DNA of 64,000 nucleotides from Henriciella pelagia (GTDB lineage: Bacteria; Pseudomonadota; Alphaproteobacteria; Caulobacterales; Hyphomonadaceae): positions 620,001-684,000 of the forward strand of contig NZ_NCSU01000011.1 of the NCBI RefSeq assembly GCF_002088945.1, in the 5' to 3' direction. How positions within the stretch are numbered: position 1 is the stretch's first letter; each line of letters opens with the position of its first letter. The notes under the pieces were generated by a model. That model was not told the origin of the DNA. It worked only from the letters and a program-made list of their open reading frames with translations, and ran no database searches. Positions 54,342-63,479 of this stretch are shown here, piece by piece. The position numbers and the translations under genes are program-made.

Positions 54342-57300
54342 TTGACCCAAGATATCTGGAAGAAAAAGCTGTTTGCGACCACGCTTCTGGCGGGCGTTGC
54401 AGGCGGCATCTGGGCCGGCGCCGCCGTCGCCCAGGATGCAGAGACGGATGAAGACGAAATCGTCGTCATCGAGGAAGTTGAAGCAGACGACGAAGCCCGT
54501 CAGGAACGCGTTGTCGTAACCGGCTCGCGTTTGCGCCGCGACAGCTTCACCAGCGTTGCACCTCTGCAGGTCCTTACCGGCGAAACCGCAATCGAAGCCG
54601 GTCTCATCGATTCGTCTGAAATCCTGAAATCGGGTACGTCGGTTCAGGGTGTCCAGCTCGACACGAACGTCAACTCCGCATTCGTCACCAATGGTGGCCC
54701 AGGCGCGTCCAACGTCAGCCTTCGCGGCCTCGGCTCGGACCGAACACTGGTCCTCGTTAACGGTCGGCGCTTTGCACCAGCCGGTGTGGAGGGCGCTCCA
54801 CAGCTTCCAGACATCAATCTCATCCCGTCTTCGATGATCGCCCGCGTGGAAACCCTCCTCGACGGCGCGTCCTCGATCTATGGTTCCGATGCTGTTGCCG
54901 GCGTGCAGAACGTCATCCTGCGGGATGAATTCGATGGCATCGCGTTCCAGAGCTTCAATCGTGAACCGCTGGAAGACGGCGGCAAGACCGAGCGTTACAG
55001 CGTCATCATGGGCGCCACCGGTGACGAGGGTAAATTCGTCCTCTCCGCCGAGTACCGCGCTCAGGAAGCCCTCTACCTCAAGGACCGCGACTGGCAATAC
55101 GACGACAATGGCGTCGCCTGTTCTTTCGACTATGAGCGTGCCGATGACGGCTCGACCTACAAGCTGTGTGGTGGTGCCGTTGGAGCCGCTGAATTCATCA
55201 CGCTGACCACGCCATTTGGCACAGGTCCGGAAATCATCCCGGGCTGGTTCCGTCCAAATCCGGCTCAGACGTCCAATACCTACCTGACGCGCGCAAGCCT
55301 CATGGAAGCCAACGACAACCTGATCCCGGAACAGACGATTTTCAACGTGTATGGTCTTGGCGACCGTGATGTCGAAATCTTCGGCCACGACACCAATGCT
55401 TATATGGAAATGTCCTACGCGAACAGCCAGACTTTCGTCCGCAATGGTTTCCACGGCCAGCTCTTCCCGACTGTGTCAGCCGACAATCCAACAAACCCGT
55501 TCGGTGCGTTCGGCATCAACGCGACGCCGGTTATCTTTTCGCCGATCAAGCGTTCAAATATTGATGTCGACATCACTCAGACCCGTTTCACCGGCGGTCT
55601 GCGCGGTGCGCTCGACTTCGTGCCATTCCTGAACAACTGGGAATATGACATCTTCGGTCAGTATTCACGGTCGGTGGGCGACTCGGTTCGCCCGGCCGTT
55701 CTTGAGGAGCGCCTTTACCTCTCGCTCGCAACGACCCGTGACGACGGCACCGGAACACTGGTCTGCGGCAATCCGAACCCGGACAATTTCGGTTTCGACT
55801 CGCAGCAGACTTGTGTGCCAATCGACCTGTTCGCCCCATCATTGTACTCGAACACCAACCCGCAATTCGCTACCCAGCGCGAAGCTGACTACATCACGGG
55901 TGAGCGTTCGGTCACAACCAAGGTTGACCAGATGCTGTTTGGCGGCTTTGCCACGGGTCCACTGTTCAACCTGCCAGGCGGTGAAGCCGGCGGCGTGATC
56001 GGTTTCGAATACCGTGAGGACGGTCTCGACTCCGGTACGGACACCATTGCTGCAACCGGCGGTGCTGCAGGCTTCTTCGCTGACCGCCGTTCGACCGGCC
56101 AGGTCGGCATCTGGGAAGCATACGGCGAAGTCGAGCTTCCGCTTCTGGCTGATCGGCCGGGTGTCGAAGACCTCACCGTCAACCTGTCCGGCCGTTTCGT
56201 AAACCACGAGTTCTTCGACAACGAGTTCGTTTACTCCGGCAAGATCGGCTATAGCCCGGTCGAGTACTTCACGATCCGCGGCACCTATGGTACGTCGTTC
56301 CGTGCACCCGGCCTGCGTGAACTCTTCCTCGGTGGCCAGTCCGGATTCACCAGCGGCAACAATGACCCTTGTGTGGTTCCAATTGCTGCCCGCGTGGACC
56401 ACGACAACGACCCAGGCACGCCGCCAATCTACGATCCGACCAATGACACCCGTCAGGCCATCGTGATCTCGAACTGTCAGGCTGAGGGCGTTGATCCATT
56501 CAGCCGTGGCCTAGCTGGCGTCTCCTCCATCGAGACGTTCCGCGCAGGTAATGTTGGCCTCGACCCTGAGACCTCGACCGCCTGGACTGCTGGTTTCGTG
56601 TTCGAACAGCCGTTCACTGACGCGTTCGACGTCTCTCTGGGCGTGACCTACTACGACATCGAAGTTGAAGACGCACCGGTCATTCCAAGCACATCCTTCA
56701 TTCTTGGTCAGTGCTATACGTCGACTTCGTTCCCGAACGACCCATTCTGTCAGCAGCGTGTTCGCGACCCGAACACAGGCGCTCTGGCAGAGGTCAACAT
56801 CACGCCGTTCAACCTCTCTGGCTTCGGCACGTCAGGTATAGACATCAACCTCCGCACGGATGTTGACTTCTCCCTTGCGGGTCGTGACTGGACGTTTACG
56901 ACAGATACGGTTGCCACCTACTCCGACAAGGTCGAGAATCAGGTCTTCTCTGACTCGCCGGTTCAGAACTTCGTTGGTGACACTGGCTTCCCGGAATGGC
57001 GCGCCAACCTGAACGCACGTCTCGAAACCGGACCGATCTCGTTCTTCTACGGCCTGCAGTATATCGGTGCCGTCGATGCGGATCGCTACGCAGAAGATGG
57101 CGAACTGTTCGGCACCGCACCAGACGCTCGCGACTACACGCTGCCAAACGGTGCGCGCGTTCCGACGACATCTATCGTTTCGGCGATCGACGATTACTTC
57201 CTGAGCACCTTCTCGGTGGAGTACACGGGCGATACGTTCAACGCGACGATCGGTGTGCGTAACCTCTTCGATGAGGATCCACCACTGGTCGACCAGAATG

Positions 57301-57395
57301 CCTGGAACCCAACCCTGATCGGCAACGTGCCGGCAGGTGCAGGTTACGACATCCTTGGCCGCAGCGTCTTCCTGCAGCTCACCAAGGAATTCTAA
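54342..57395 (+). CDS. TonB-dependent outer-membrane receptor
   Basis: 1017 residues. Signal peptide to about residue 31 (WAGAAVAQ), then an acidic N-terminal stretch and plug domain with the VVVTGSRLRR motif, LRGLGSDRTLVLVNGRRFAP and the barrel-closing C-terminus GRSVFLQLTKEF ending in Phe. Plug/barrel features match the large alphaproteobacterial receptors that import sugars, oligopeptides or siderophores through TonB-ExbBD. The start is TTG 54342, set by a strong ribosome site. No uptake partners flank it, so the substrate is unknown. A clear terminator follows. Confidence 0.94.
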   Translation: MTQDIWKKKLFATTLLAGVAGGIWAGAAVAQDAETDEDEIVVIEEVEADDEARQERVVVTGSRLRRDSFTSVAPLQVLTGETAIEAGLIDSSEILKSGTSVQGVQLDTNVNSAFVTNGGPGASNVSLRGLGSDRTLVLVNGRRFAPAGVEGAPQLPDINLIPSSMIARVETLLDGASSIYGSDAVAGVQNVILRDEFDGIAFQSFNREPLEDGGKTERYSVIMGATGDEGKFVLSAEYRAQEALYLKDRDWQYDDNGVACSFDYERADDGSTYKLCGGAVGAAEFITLTTPFGTGPEIIPGWFRPNPAQTSNTYLTRASLMEANDNLIPEQTIFNVYGLGDRDVEIFGHDTNAYMEMSYANSQTFVRNGFHGQLFPTVSADNPTNPFGAFGINATPVIFSPIKRSNIDVDITQTRFTGGLRGALDFVPFLNNWEYDIFGQYSRSVGDSVRPAVLEERLYLSLATTRDDGTGTLVCGNPNPDNFGFDSQQTCVPIDLFAPSLYSNTNPQFATQREADYITGERSVTTKVDQMLFGGFATGPLFNLPGGEAGGVIGFEYREDGLDSGTDTIAATGGAAGFFADRRSTGQVGIWEAYGEVELPLLADRPGVEDLTVNLSGRFVNHEFFDNEFVYSGKIGYSPVEYFTIRGTYGTSFRAPGLRELFLGGQSGFTSGNNDPCVVPIAARVDHDNDPGTPPIYDPTNDTRQAIVISNCQAEGVDPFSRGLAGVSSIETFRAGNVGLDPETSTAWTAGFVFEQPFTDAFDVSLGVTYYDIEVEDAPVIPSTSFILGQCYTSTSFPNDPFCQQRVRDPNTGALAEVNITPFNLSGFGTSGIDINLRTDVDFSLAGRDWTFTTDTVATYSDKVENQVFSDSPVQNFVGDTGFPEWRANLNARLETGPISFFYGLQYIGAVDADRYAEDGELFGTAPDARDYTLPNGARVPTTSIVSAIDDYFLSTFSVEYTGDTFNATIGVRNLFDEDPPLVDQNAWNPTLIGNVPAGAGYDILGRSVFLQLTKEF

Positions 57396-57423
57396 GGCTC
57401 AGCCTGGAACTGTAGAAAACCGG

Positions 57424-57452
57424 AAAAGGCGGGCCTTTGGGTCCGCCTTTTT
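57424..57452 (+). terminator. intrinsic terminator after TonB receptor
   Basis: AAAAGGCGG (57424-57432) pairs with CCGCCTTTT (57443-57451), then TTCTTT. The A/T ends make it usable in both directions, which suits the convergent gene. Confidence 0.85.
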
Positions 57453-57467
57453 CTTTGGGCGGTCGGC

Positions 57468-57944
57468 TTATGGGCCAGTCGCCCCACCCTGCTTGGGCCC
57501 GCGGTCGCCGAACCACCAGAGGGTTGCCGCCGTCGCCGCGAAGGTTGCGGTGTCGGTGATCGCGCTCCGCCCTGCCTCGTCGGCGCCGAGCCAGATACCG
57601 CCAGCGATCAGCCACAGCAGCAGCGTCAGCAGCGGCCGCGTCAGCCCGCGCACGGCATCGACCCACCGATAGCTCGAGGCAATTGCCGCCTCCGCCTCGA
57701 TCGAGGCGGCCAGCCCGGTCCAACTGCCGCTGGTTTCGGCGAGCGCCATCTCCGCCTCGGTCTCTGCCGCATGCGCCCTGTGTTGCAGCTCCAGCAGCGC
57801 CGTCTCATGGCGCCACCTTGCCCGCTCATGCGCCTGTCTCTGGCGCGCCTCGAAAAAGCCCGCGAACCGGCCAAGCACCGTGCCGACCAGACCAAAGAGT
57901 CCGCCGCCCGCCGCGCTCGCCGCGAGGCCTGCTACCTCTTCCAT
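57468..57944 (-). CDS. holin-like membrane protein next to an M15 peptidase
   Basis: 158 residues. An N-terminal Gly/Ala-rich hydrophobic stretch (AASAAGGGLFGLVGTVLG), an Arg/Glu-rich coiled-coil region (about 30-75), then two membrane segments (GLTRPLLTLLLWLIAGGIWL and TDTATFAATAATLWWFG). Layout and the YRWVDAVRGLTRP block resemble holin-type proteins of phages and gene-transfer agents. Overlaps the M15 gene by 13 bases. A holin role is inferred. Confidence 0.55.
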   Translation of the reverse strand: MEEVAGLAASAAGGGLFGLVGTVLGRFAGFFEARQRQAHERARWRHETALLELQHRAHAAETEAEMALAETSGSWTGLAASIEAEAAIASSYRWVDAVRGLTRPLLTLLLWLIAGGIWLGADEAGRSAITDTATFAATAATLWWFGDRGPKQGGATGP

Positions 57945-58363
57945 ACCGCCTTGCTCCCTGGATAGTACCAGCGCGTCGGCCGCGCCCGCCTGTCGACATG
58001 AAGGAAGGTGCGCGCCAGTCCGAGGCCGGTGAACCCGGCCTGCCCAGCCGCTCTCAGCAAGGCAAACCGGTCATGCCCCGCAAGGGCAATATCGGCCGCG
58101 ATGCGCTTGTGCTGCGACAGGGGTGCGCCGCCGACGGCGGCATTCCAGCCAGCACAGCGATGCCCGGAAGTGATGATCAGCGGACTGCCGCGCATCGCCG
58201 CCCGCAACGTCTCCAGCGCGTCGAGAAATTGCGCATCGTGCCAGTATTCACCGCCGCAGAACCGCCCACCACACCGACAGGAAAGTTCGGCGATGGAGAA
58301 GTTCGCCCAGCTCCAGTCTGTACCAAGGGCCGTCTGCGCGGCTGCACCCGTTCCGAAAAGCAT
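57932..58363 (-). CDS. M15-family D,D-carboxypeptidase/endolysin-like protein
   Basis: 143 residues. Zinc and substrate motifs of peptidase M15A: SGHRCAGWN, SQHKRIAADIAL and FLHVDRRARPTRW. Such enzymes cleave peptidoglycan peptides; short stand-alone forms are common as phage endolysins. GGAGG lies four bases before the ATG. The first 20 residues could be a weak signal. Paired with a holin-like gene, so probably a lysis cassette. Confidence 0.82.
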   Translation of the reverse strand: MLFGTGAAAQTALGTDWSWANFSIAELSCRCGGRFCGGEYWHDAQFLDALETLRAAMRGSPLIITSGHRCAGWNAAVGGAPLSQHKRIAADIALAGHDRFALLRAAGQAGFTGLGLARTFLHVDRRARPTRWYYPGSKAVWKR

Positions 58364-58474
58364 CCTTCCTCCTTTGACGGAGGTCAGGATAAGGCGTGCC
58401 CTGGCCCGGTCGGACGCGACCAGCCCGATCGCAGGACTGACGGGCGATGGCGCGGGGAAATCGCCGCCCCGGCC

Positions 58475-59059
58475 CTACAGTCCGGTCGCCGAGCCCGCTG
58501 AACCCATCACCACAAAAGTCTGCACGGCGGCAAAGACCATGGCAAGCAGGAAGGCCACGCCAATCGAAGCGAGCGTATAGACCGTCGCCTTGTCCGCAGG
58601 CGGCTTCATCAGGCGCGGAACGCCGAGAAACAGCAGGTAGAAGGAATAGAGCCCGAGCAGCGTCAGGAAGCCGAGAAATGGCAGGAGCATGAAGATCCCC
58701 GCGAGCCAGCTTGCCGTCGGCGTATAGGCAGACACCTTGAACGCCCGGTCAAAATCGGCCTCGGCGCCAAAATAGGGCGCGAGCTTTGTCAGGATGAAGG
58801 CGAACACGAAGACGCCCGCAATCGAGGCGGCAAAGCTGTAAAGGATCCCTCCAATCACCAGGTCGAGCGGAAGCCGGCCAATCCCGGGCACACCGATCAG
58901 CGTCTGGCCGATCAGCGCAGCGACAAGCGGGATCGCCGCCAGAGGCAGCACATAACCGATCAGGACAGCCTGCTTGTCCAGCGGCTCGGCCTCGATCACG
59001 GCCCATTCCTCGGCCGGTTTGAGAATCAGATTCCTGGCGCGATCAATCAGTGTCGTCAT
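58475..59059 (-). CDS. Yip1-family membrane protein
   Basis: 194 residues, about five hydrophobic segments (GYVLPLAAIPLVAALIGQTL, AASIAGVFVFAFILTKLAPY, FLTLLGLYSFYLLFLGVPRL, IGVAFLLAMVFAAVQTFVV), with the N-terminal ILKPAEEWAVIEAE typical of bacterial Yip1-domain proteins. Inner membrane, role unknown. Confidence 0.85.
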   Translation of the reverse strand: MTTLIDRARNLILKPAEEWAVIEAEPLDKQAVLIGYVLPLAAIPLVAALIGQTLIGVPGIGRLPLDLVIGGILYSFAASIAGVFVFAFILTKLAPYFGAEADFDRAFKVSAYTPTASWLAGIFMLLPFLGFLTLLGLYSFYLLFLGVPRLMKPPADKATVYTLASIGVAFLLAMVFAAVQTFVVMGSAGSATGL

Positions 59060-59146
59060 AGCCCCCTCCTCGCCTGCAGACCCGACCGCAGGCTCAATAG
59101 AGGAAACGGATACCGAAATTGCACTTTACGCAACAGGAATTTTTGG

Positions 59147-60130
59147 TCAGCCCGCCGGAGCGAAGGCACGCCCTCTGGAAAGGGCAGCGACGGCGTCATC
59201 ATATTCCCGCGTCAGGCGCGCGACAAAGTCGGCTGTCGGCATGCGTTCGGTGACCGCGCCGATGCCTTGTCCGCAGCCCCAGATATCCTTCCACGCCTTG
59301 GATTTCTGGTTGCCGCCCGAGCCGAAATTCATCTTGCTCGGATCGCTTTCCGGCAGATTGTCAGGGTCCATGCCGGCCGCGATGATGGATGGCTTCAGAT
59401 AATTGCCATGCACGCCGGTGAAGAGGTTCGAATAGACGATGTCGTCGGCGCCATACTGCACAATCGCATCCTTGTAGCCGTCGACCGCATTGGCTTCGTC
59501 GCACGCAATGAAGGCAGAGCCGATATAGGCAAAGTCGGCGCCCATGGCCTGCGCCGCCGCGATCGCCCCGCCATTCGCGATGGAGCCTGAGAGCGCGAGC
59601 GGCCCGTCAAAGAACTTCCGGATCTCCTGGATCAGCGCAAATGGCGACAGCCGCCCGGCATGGCCGCCAGCACCGGCACACACGGCGATCAGGCCATCTG
59701 CGCCCTTTTCCAGCGCCTTCCTGGCAAACCAGGTATCGATCACATCATGCATGACGATGCCGCCATAAGAGTGGATCGCATCATTCACCTCGACCCGCGC
59801 GCCGAGCGAGGTAATGATCAGTGGCACCTTGTATTTGACGCAGAGCTCGAGGTCTTCCTCAAGGCGATTATTGGTCTTGTGGACGATCTGGTTCACCGCA
59901 AAGGGTGCAGCCGGCTTGTCCGGATTGGCCTTGTTATATGCGGCGAGCTCAGACGTGATCCGGTCCAGCCACTCATCGAGCTGCGAGATCGGCCGCGCAT
60001 TGAGCGACGGGAAAGAGCCGACAACACCCGCCTTGCACTGGGCGATCACGAGATCCGGATTGGAGATGATGAAAAGCGGCGAGCCGATCACCGGCAGGCG
60101 CATGTTCTGGAGCACTTGTGGCAGGGCCAT
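59147..60130 (-). CDS. nitronate monooxygenase family FMN oxidoreductase
   Basis: 327 residues, TIM-barrel 2-nitropropane dioxygenase/nitronate monooxygenase-like family. Seen: LPVIGSPLFIISNPDLVIAQ, CAGAGGHAGRLSPFALIQEI (FMN/catalytic loop) and GADFAYIGSAFIACDEA. Uses FMN to oxidise nitronates or reduce flavins; some relatives act on other substrates. Single gene. No direct link to the nitrate island 45 kb away. Confidence 0.88.
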   Translation of the reverse strand: MALPQVLQNMRLPVIGSPLFIISNPDLVIAQCKAGVVGSFPSLNARPISQLDEWLDRITSELAAYNKANPDKPAAPFAVNQIVHKTNNRLEEDLELCVKYKVPLIITSLGARVEVNDAIHSYGGIVMHDVIDTWFARKALEKGADGLIAVCAGAGGHAGRLSPFALIQEIRKFFDGPLALSGSIANGGAIAAAQAMGADFAYIGSAFIACDEANAVDGYKDAIVQYGADDIVYSNLFTGVHGNYLKPSIIAAGMDPDNLPESDPSKMNFGSGGNQKSKAWKDIWGCGQGIGAVTERMPTADFVARLTREYDDAVAALSRGRAFAPAG

Positions 60131-60337
60131 GGGCAGGATTTCCCTCTAGACTGTTTCCTCTTAGCCAGAAATAGCCCCGTCACCCTGCCCGGCAAGATGT
60201 GACGTTGGGAGACGGTGTGCGCAACGGCGAACCCGCAGGCGCGCTGATAGCGGCGGGAAAACACACGCTGCGGCCTGTCGTCAGTCAGAGCTGGAATGGG
60301 CCTAACGGATCGCAAAACTGTGATCGCAGGGTGTACT

Positions 60338-61048
60338 CTAGGCCGAGAGGTCCAGCGCCCCGCCGCCGAGATAGCGCAGCACCGCCTGCGTGCGGCTGTT
60401 CACGTCGAGCTTCCCGAAACATCGGCGCACATAGGTGCCGACTGTATGTTCCGACACGCCCAGCATCGCGGCGATCTCGCTATTCGTCTTGTTTGCCACC
60501 ATGGCGACCAGGACTTGCCGTTCGCGATCTGAAAGCGCGGCCCCCTCAATCCGCGCAATTTCGAGGTATCGGACATAGTATTCCGTGAACATAAGCTTTA
60601 TCCGCCGCATCTCCGCCACCGTCATGTCATGACGCTCCTCGCGGAAGGCAGCCACAAAATAGGCAAATGCGCCTGGCTTGGCATAGACCGGTGTGGTCAC
60701 GGCGTCTCGGAATCCGGCCGCCCGCATGACGTCCAGGACGCGCTCTCCCTTTCCGTCAATGCTGAGCGAGGGATAGATTTCAAGGAAATGCACGGGCACA
60801 CCAAGCGTCATCGACGCATACATGATCGGATCTTCACCGGCCATGTCGGAGCGATAGGCGTTGCGGACCTCTGGCGGCCAGGACGTGATGATCGGTTTCT
60901 GGATGGTGGTGACGTCACCTCCGAACGGAAAGGCATAACCTGACACGGCCGCGACGCCGCGATCATCCATCATCTTTAGCAATATGGCGTCTAACGCCTC
61001 GGGGTTCGTGGCTTCGCACACCGCGTTGACATAGTCCGACAAGTCCAT
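60338..61048 (-). CDS. LuxR-family regulator with autoinducer-binding domain (orphan)
   Basis: 236 residues. N-terminal autoinducer-binding fold (about 15-160; AYRSDMAGEDPIMYAS carries the Tyr and Asp-Pro seen in AHL receptors, while the preceding conserved Trp position appears to be Val), C-terminal LuxR helix-turn-helix (LSDRERQVLVAMVANKTNSEIAAMLGVSEHTV). No luxI-type synthase is adjacent, so it would be a solo responding to exogenous or non-AHL signals. Confidence 0.87.
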   Translation of the reverse strand: MDLSDYVNAVCEATNPEALDAILLKMMDDRGVAAVSGYAFPFGGDVTTIQKPIITSWPPEVRNAYRSDMAGEDPIMYASMTLGVPVHFLEIYPSLSIDGKGERVLDVMRAAGFRDAVTTPVYAKPGAFAYFVAAFREERHDMTVAEMRRIKLMFTEYYVRYLEIARIEGAALSDRERQVLVAMVANKTNSEIAAMLGVSEHTVGTYVRRCFGKLDVNSRTQAVLRYLGGGALDLSA

Positions 61049-61240
61049 TTTTCAGGCTTTCCTGGCGCCTCTCCCATCCTTAACCATTGCCGTAGCAAGG
61101 CCCCGCGTCAACGTAAAAGTGAACAGCACAGACCGTCCACAAGGGCTGCGGGCCCCATGGTCAAGCGGATAGTTTCAAGATAGCTGGCATCCGGTGCTAA
61201 TCACCCCTCAACATCATAAGTTCACGCAGGAGATCACACC

Positions 61241-61597
61241 ATGGCGCCTGTCAGCCGGATCGACACCATCTTCGTACCCGCAACCGATACCCGGCTGGCG
61301 GCGGACTGGTATATGCGGCTGTTCGAGATGAAGGAGATTTTCGAATCTGCAGGCTATATCGGCCTGCGCTTTGACGGGGATGGCCGCGGCGAGACCGCCA
61401 TCACCCTTTATCCAGCCTGCAAGATTGACCGGGATGCCCACTACGCCTTCAATTTCGCGACAGGCGATGCCGACGCCCTTCACGCCCTCCTCACATCGGA
61501 AGGTCTCGAAGTGACGCCAATACAGAGCGCCGGAGCGATCCGCTATTTCGACTTCCGTGACGTTTTGGGCAATTGGGTGAATGTGTGCGAGGCTTGA
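61241..61597 (+). CDS. VOC (glyoxalase/bleomycin-resistance) family protein
   Basis: 118 residues, single VOC domain: ISRIDTIFVPATDTRLAAD-like start, metal/edge strand FDGDGRGETAITLYP and C-terminal YFDFRDVLGNWVNVCEA with the terminal Glu. Good AGGAG upstream. Probably dimeric metal-dependent enzyme or binding protein; substrate not inferable. Confidence 0.82.
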   Translation: MAPVSRIDTIFVPATDTRLAADWYMRLFEMKEIFESAGYIGLRFDGDGRGETAITLYPACKIDRDAHYAFNFATGDADALHALLTSEGLEVTPIQSAGAIRYFDFRDVLGNWVNVCEA

Positions 61598-61705
61598 GGC
61601 ACGCCAACGCCCAGGATCGCGAGCCTTCCCGGTCAGGCGCTTGCACGCTGCGCTTCCAGCCATTATCAGAACCACTGAAGCAACCACACCTGAAGGAGCC
61701 CGACA

Positions 61706-61810
61706 ATGGATTTCGCACGCACCCTTATCGCGCTGCCCATCCATTCTTTCCGGACTCCTTTCCATGACCGCCTGTCTCACCCTCGACAATCTCGCCCTCG
61801 CCACGCCTGA
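61706..61810 (+). CDS. 34-codon ORF overlapping the ABC-F start, possible leader peptide
   Basis: ATG 61706 has AAGGAG nine bases upstream, a better site than the ABC-F ATG 61764, which has none. It begins MDFARTLIALPIHSF and ends at TGA 61808-61810 inside the ABC-F gene in another frame. It could couple or regulate ABC-F translation, or be accidental. Confidence 0.35.
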   Translation: MDFARTLIALPIHSFRTPFHDRLSHPRQSRPRHA

Positions 61811-63338
61811 CGGCAAACCGCTTTTCGACAATCTGACCGTCTCTATTGGCCGCGAATGCGTCGGCCTTGTCGGCCGCAATGGCTCTGGCAAATCCACCCT
61901 GCTCAGAGCGATCGAGCAGGACACCGCTCCCCTGCGCGGGACCATTCATCTCAACGCCCGCACCGGACGCCTGCGCCAGCGCTTCGATGAAAGCCTGACT
62001 GTCGCCGAAACCATTGGCGTCGCAGGCGAGCTTGCGCGCCTCGCCCGCATTACGGCCGGACACGGCACGCCGGAAGATCTTGATCATGCCGACTGGACGC
62101 TGGAGCCCCGCCTTGAGCAGGCCTTCGCGCAGATGGGCCTTCCGGGTCTCGACACAGGCCGCAGGATCGCATCGCTCAGCGGCGGCGAACGCACGCGCCT
62201 TGCCATGGCCGGCCTGCTTCTGGATGAGGTGGACCTCCTCCTGCTCGATGAGCCGACCAACAATCTCGACGCCGCCGGCCGCGCGGCCATTGATGACCTC
62301 ATCCGGGCCTGGCCCGGCGGCCTGCTGATTGCGAGCCACGACCGCGCCCTGCTCGAACAGGCAGACCGGATCGTCGAACTCTCGCCCATCGGCTGCACCG
62401 TGTTCGGCGGAGGATGGAGCGAGTTTGCCGAAGCGCGCTCAGCGGCTCGTGCCCGCGCCGCTGCGGAAGCGGAGCGCGCCGCCAACACGCTGAAGGCCAC
62501 CGAACGCAAACTGCAGCAGGCCCGCGAGAAGCAGGAAAAATCCGACTCGCGTGGCCGCGCCGTCCGCACCCGCGGCGACCAGCCGAAAATGCTGCTCGAC
62601 AAGCGCCAGGAACGCGCCGAACAGACCGCCGGACGCGGCAGTGACCTCGCCCACCGCCAGCTCGGCGCAGCGAGTGACGCGGTTGCCGCAGCCAGTGCCC
62701 GGCTGGAAATCGTGACGCCGCTCAGCATCGACCTGCCGTCACCCGACCTGCCATCCAGCCGCCAGCTTCTGAAACTGGAAGATGTCTGCGCAGGCTTTGG
62801 CGGCCGAACCCTCTTTGGGCCACTATCGCTGGAGGTTCGCGGGCCGCAGCGCATTGCCATCAAGGGGGCGAATGGCTCTGGCAAGTCTACCCTGCTCAAT
62901 CTTATCCGTGGACGGATCGCCCCGGCCTCCGGCACTGTCACCCGTCTCACCAGGCGCATCGCCATCCTCGACCAGCATGTCGCCGTGTTCGACCCGAACA
63001 CCTCCCTCCTGGAGAATGTCCGCGCCCTTCTGCCAGCGCTGAACGAGAATGACATCCGCGCCCGCCTTGCCCGCTTCGCGTTCCGGGGCGAAGCCGCCCT
63101 CCAGCCGGTGGGCACATTGTCAGGCGGAGAGCGCCTGCGCGCCGGCCTCGCCGTTGCCTTTGCAGGCGGCGAGCCGCCAGAGCTTTTCCTCCTCGATGAG
63201 CCAACCAACCATCTCGACATTGAAAGCGTCGAACTGCTCGAAGCCGCCCTGAAAGCATGGACCGGCGCGATTATCGTGATCAGTCACGACACAGCCTTCC
63301 TCAACGCAATTGGCGTGCAAAATGTCATCACCCTGTAA
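61764..63338 (+). CDS. ABC-F family ATPase
   Basis: 524 residues, two ABC domains and no membrane segments, as in ABC-F translation factors. Walker A GRNGSGKST and GANGSGKST, signatures LSGGERTRL and LSGGERLRA, Walker B LLLDEPTNNLD and FLLDEPTNHLD. A charged linker between domains (about 225-320, EAERAANTLKATERKLQQAR) includes the P-site-tRNA-interaction region, here Ala/Arg-rich. Could be a ribosome-rescue or antibiotic-protection factor; no resistance gene context. Confidence 0.9.
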   Translation: MTACLTLDNLALATPDGKPLFDNLTVSIGRECVGLVGRNGSGKSTLLRAIEQDTAPLRGTIHLNARTGRLRQRFDESLTVAETIGVAGELARLARITAGHGTPEDLDHADWTLEPRLEQAFAQMGLPGLDTGRRIASLSGGERTRLAMAGLLLDEVDLLLLDEPTNNLDAAGRAAIDDLIRAWPGGLLIASHDRALLEQADRIVELSPIGCTVFGGGWSEFAEARSAARARAAAEAERAANTLKATERKLQQAREKQEKSDSRGRAVRTRGDQPKMLLDKRQERAEQTAGRGSDLAHRQLGAASDAVAAASARLEIVTPLSIDLPSPDLPSSRQLLKLEDVCAGFGGRTLFGPLSLEVRGPQRIAIKGANGSGKSTLLNLIRGRIAPASGTVTRLTRRIAILDQHVAVFDPNTSLLENVRALLPALNENDIRARLARFAFRGEAALQPVGTLSGGERLRAGLAVAFAGGEPPELFLLDEPTNHLDIESVELLEAALKAWTGAIIVISHDTAFLNAIGVQNVITL

Positions 63339-63435
63339 CGCCGCGAATTCGCGGGCTATAGCAGTTAAGTACCGCACGGTTTATCCGTGGGGTCCATCAT
63401 CGGTCACTTCGTAATTGCGGACAGGAGGAGATGGG

Positions 63436-63456
63436 CACCACGGACAAGCCGTGGTG
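63436..63456. other. hairpin between ABC-F and flavin oxidoreductase genes
   Basis: Perfect stem CACCACGG / CCGTGGTG around ACAAG; a 14-bp palindrome CCGCGAATTCGCGG lies at 63341-63354. Neither is followed by a T-run. Possibly transcription-end or repeat sequences between the convergent genes. Confidence 0.35.
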
Positions 63457-63479
63457 AACGCCATGCTGAAAATTCAGCT

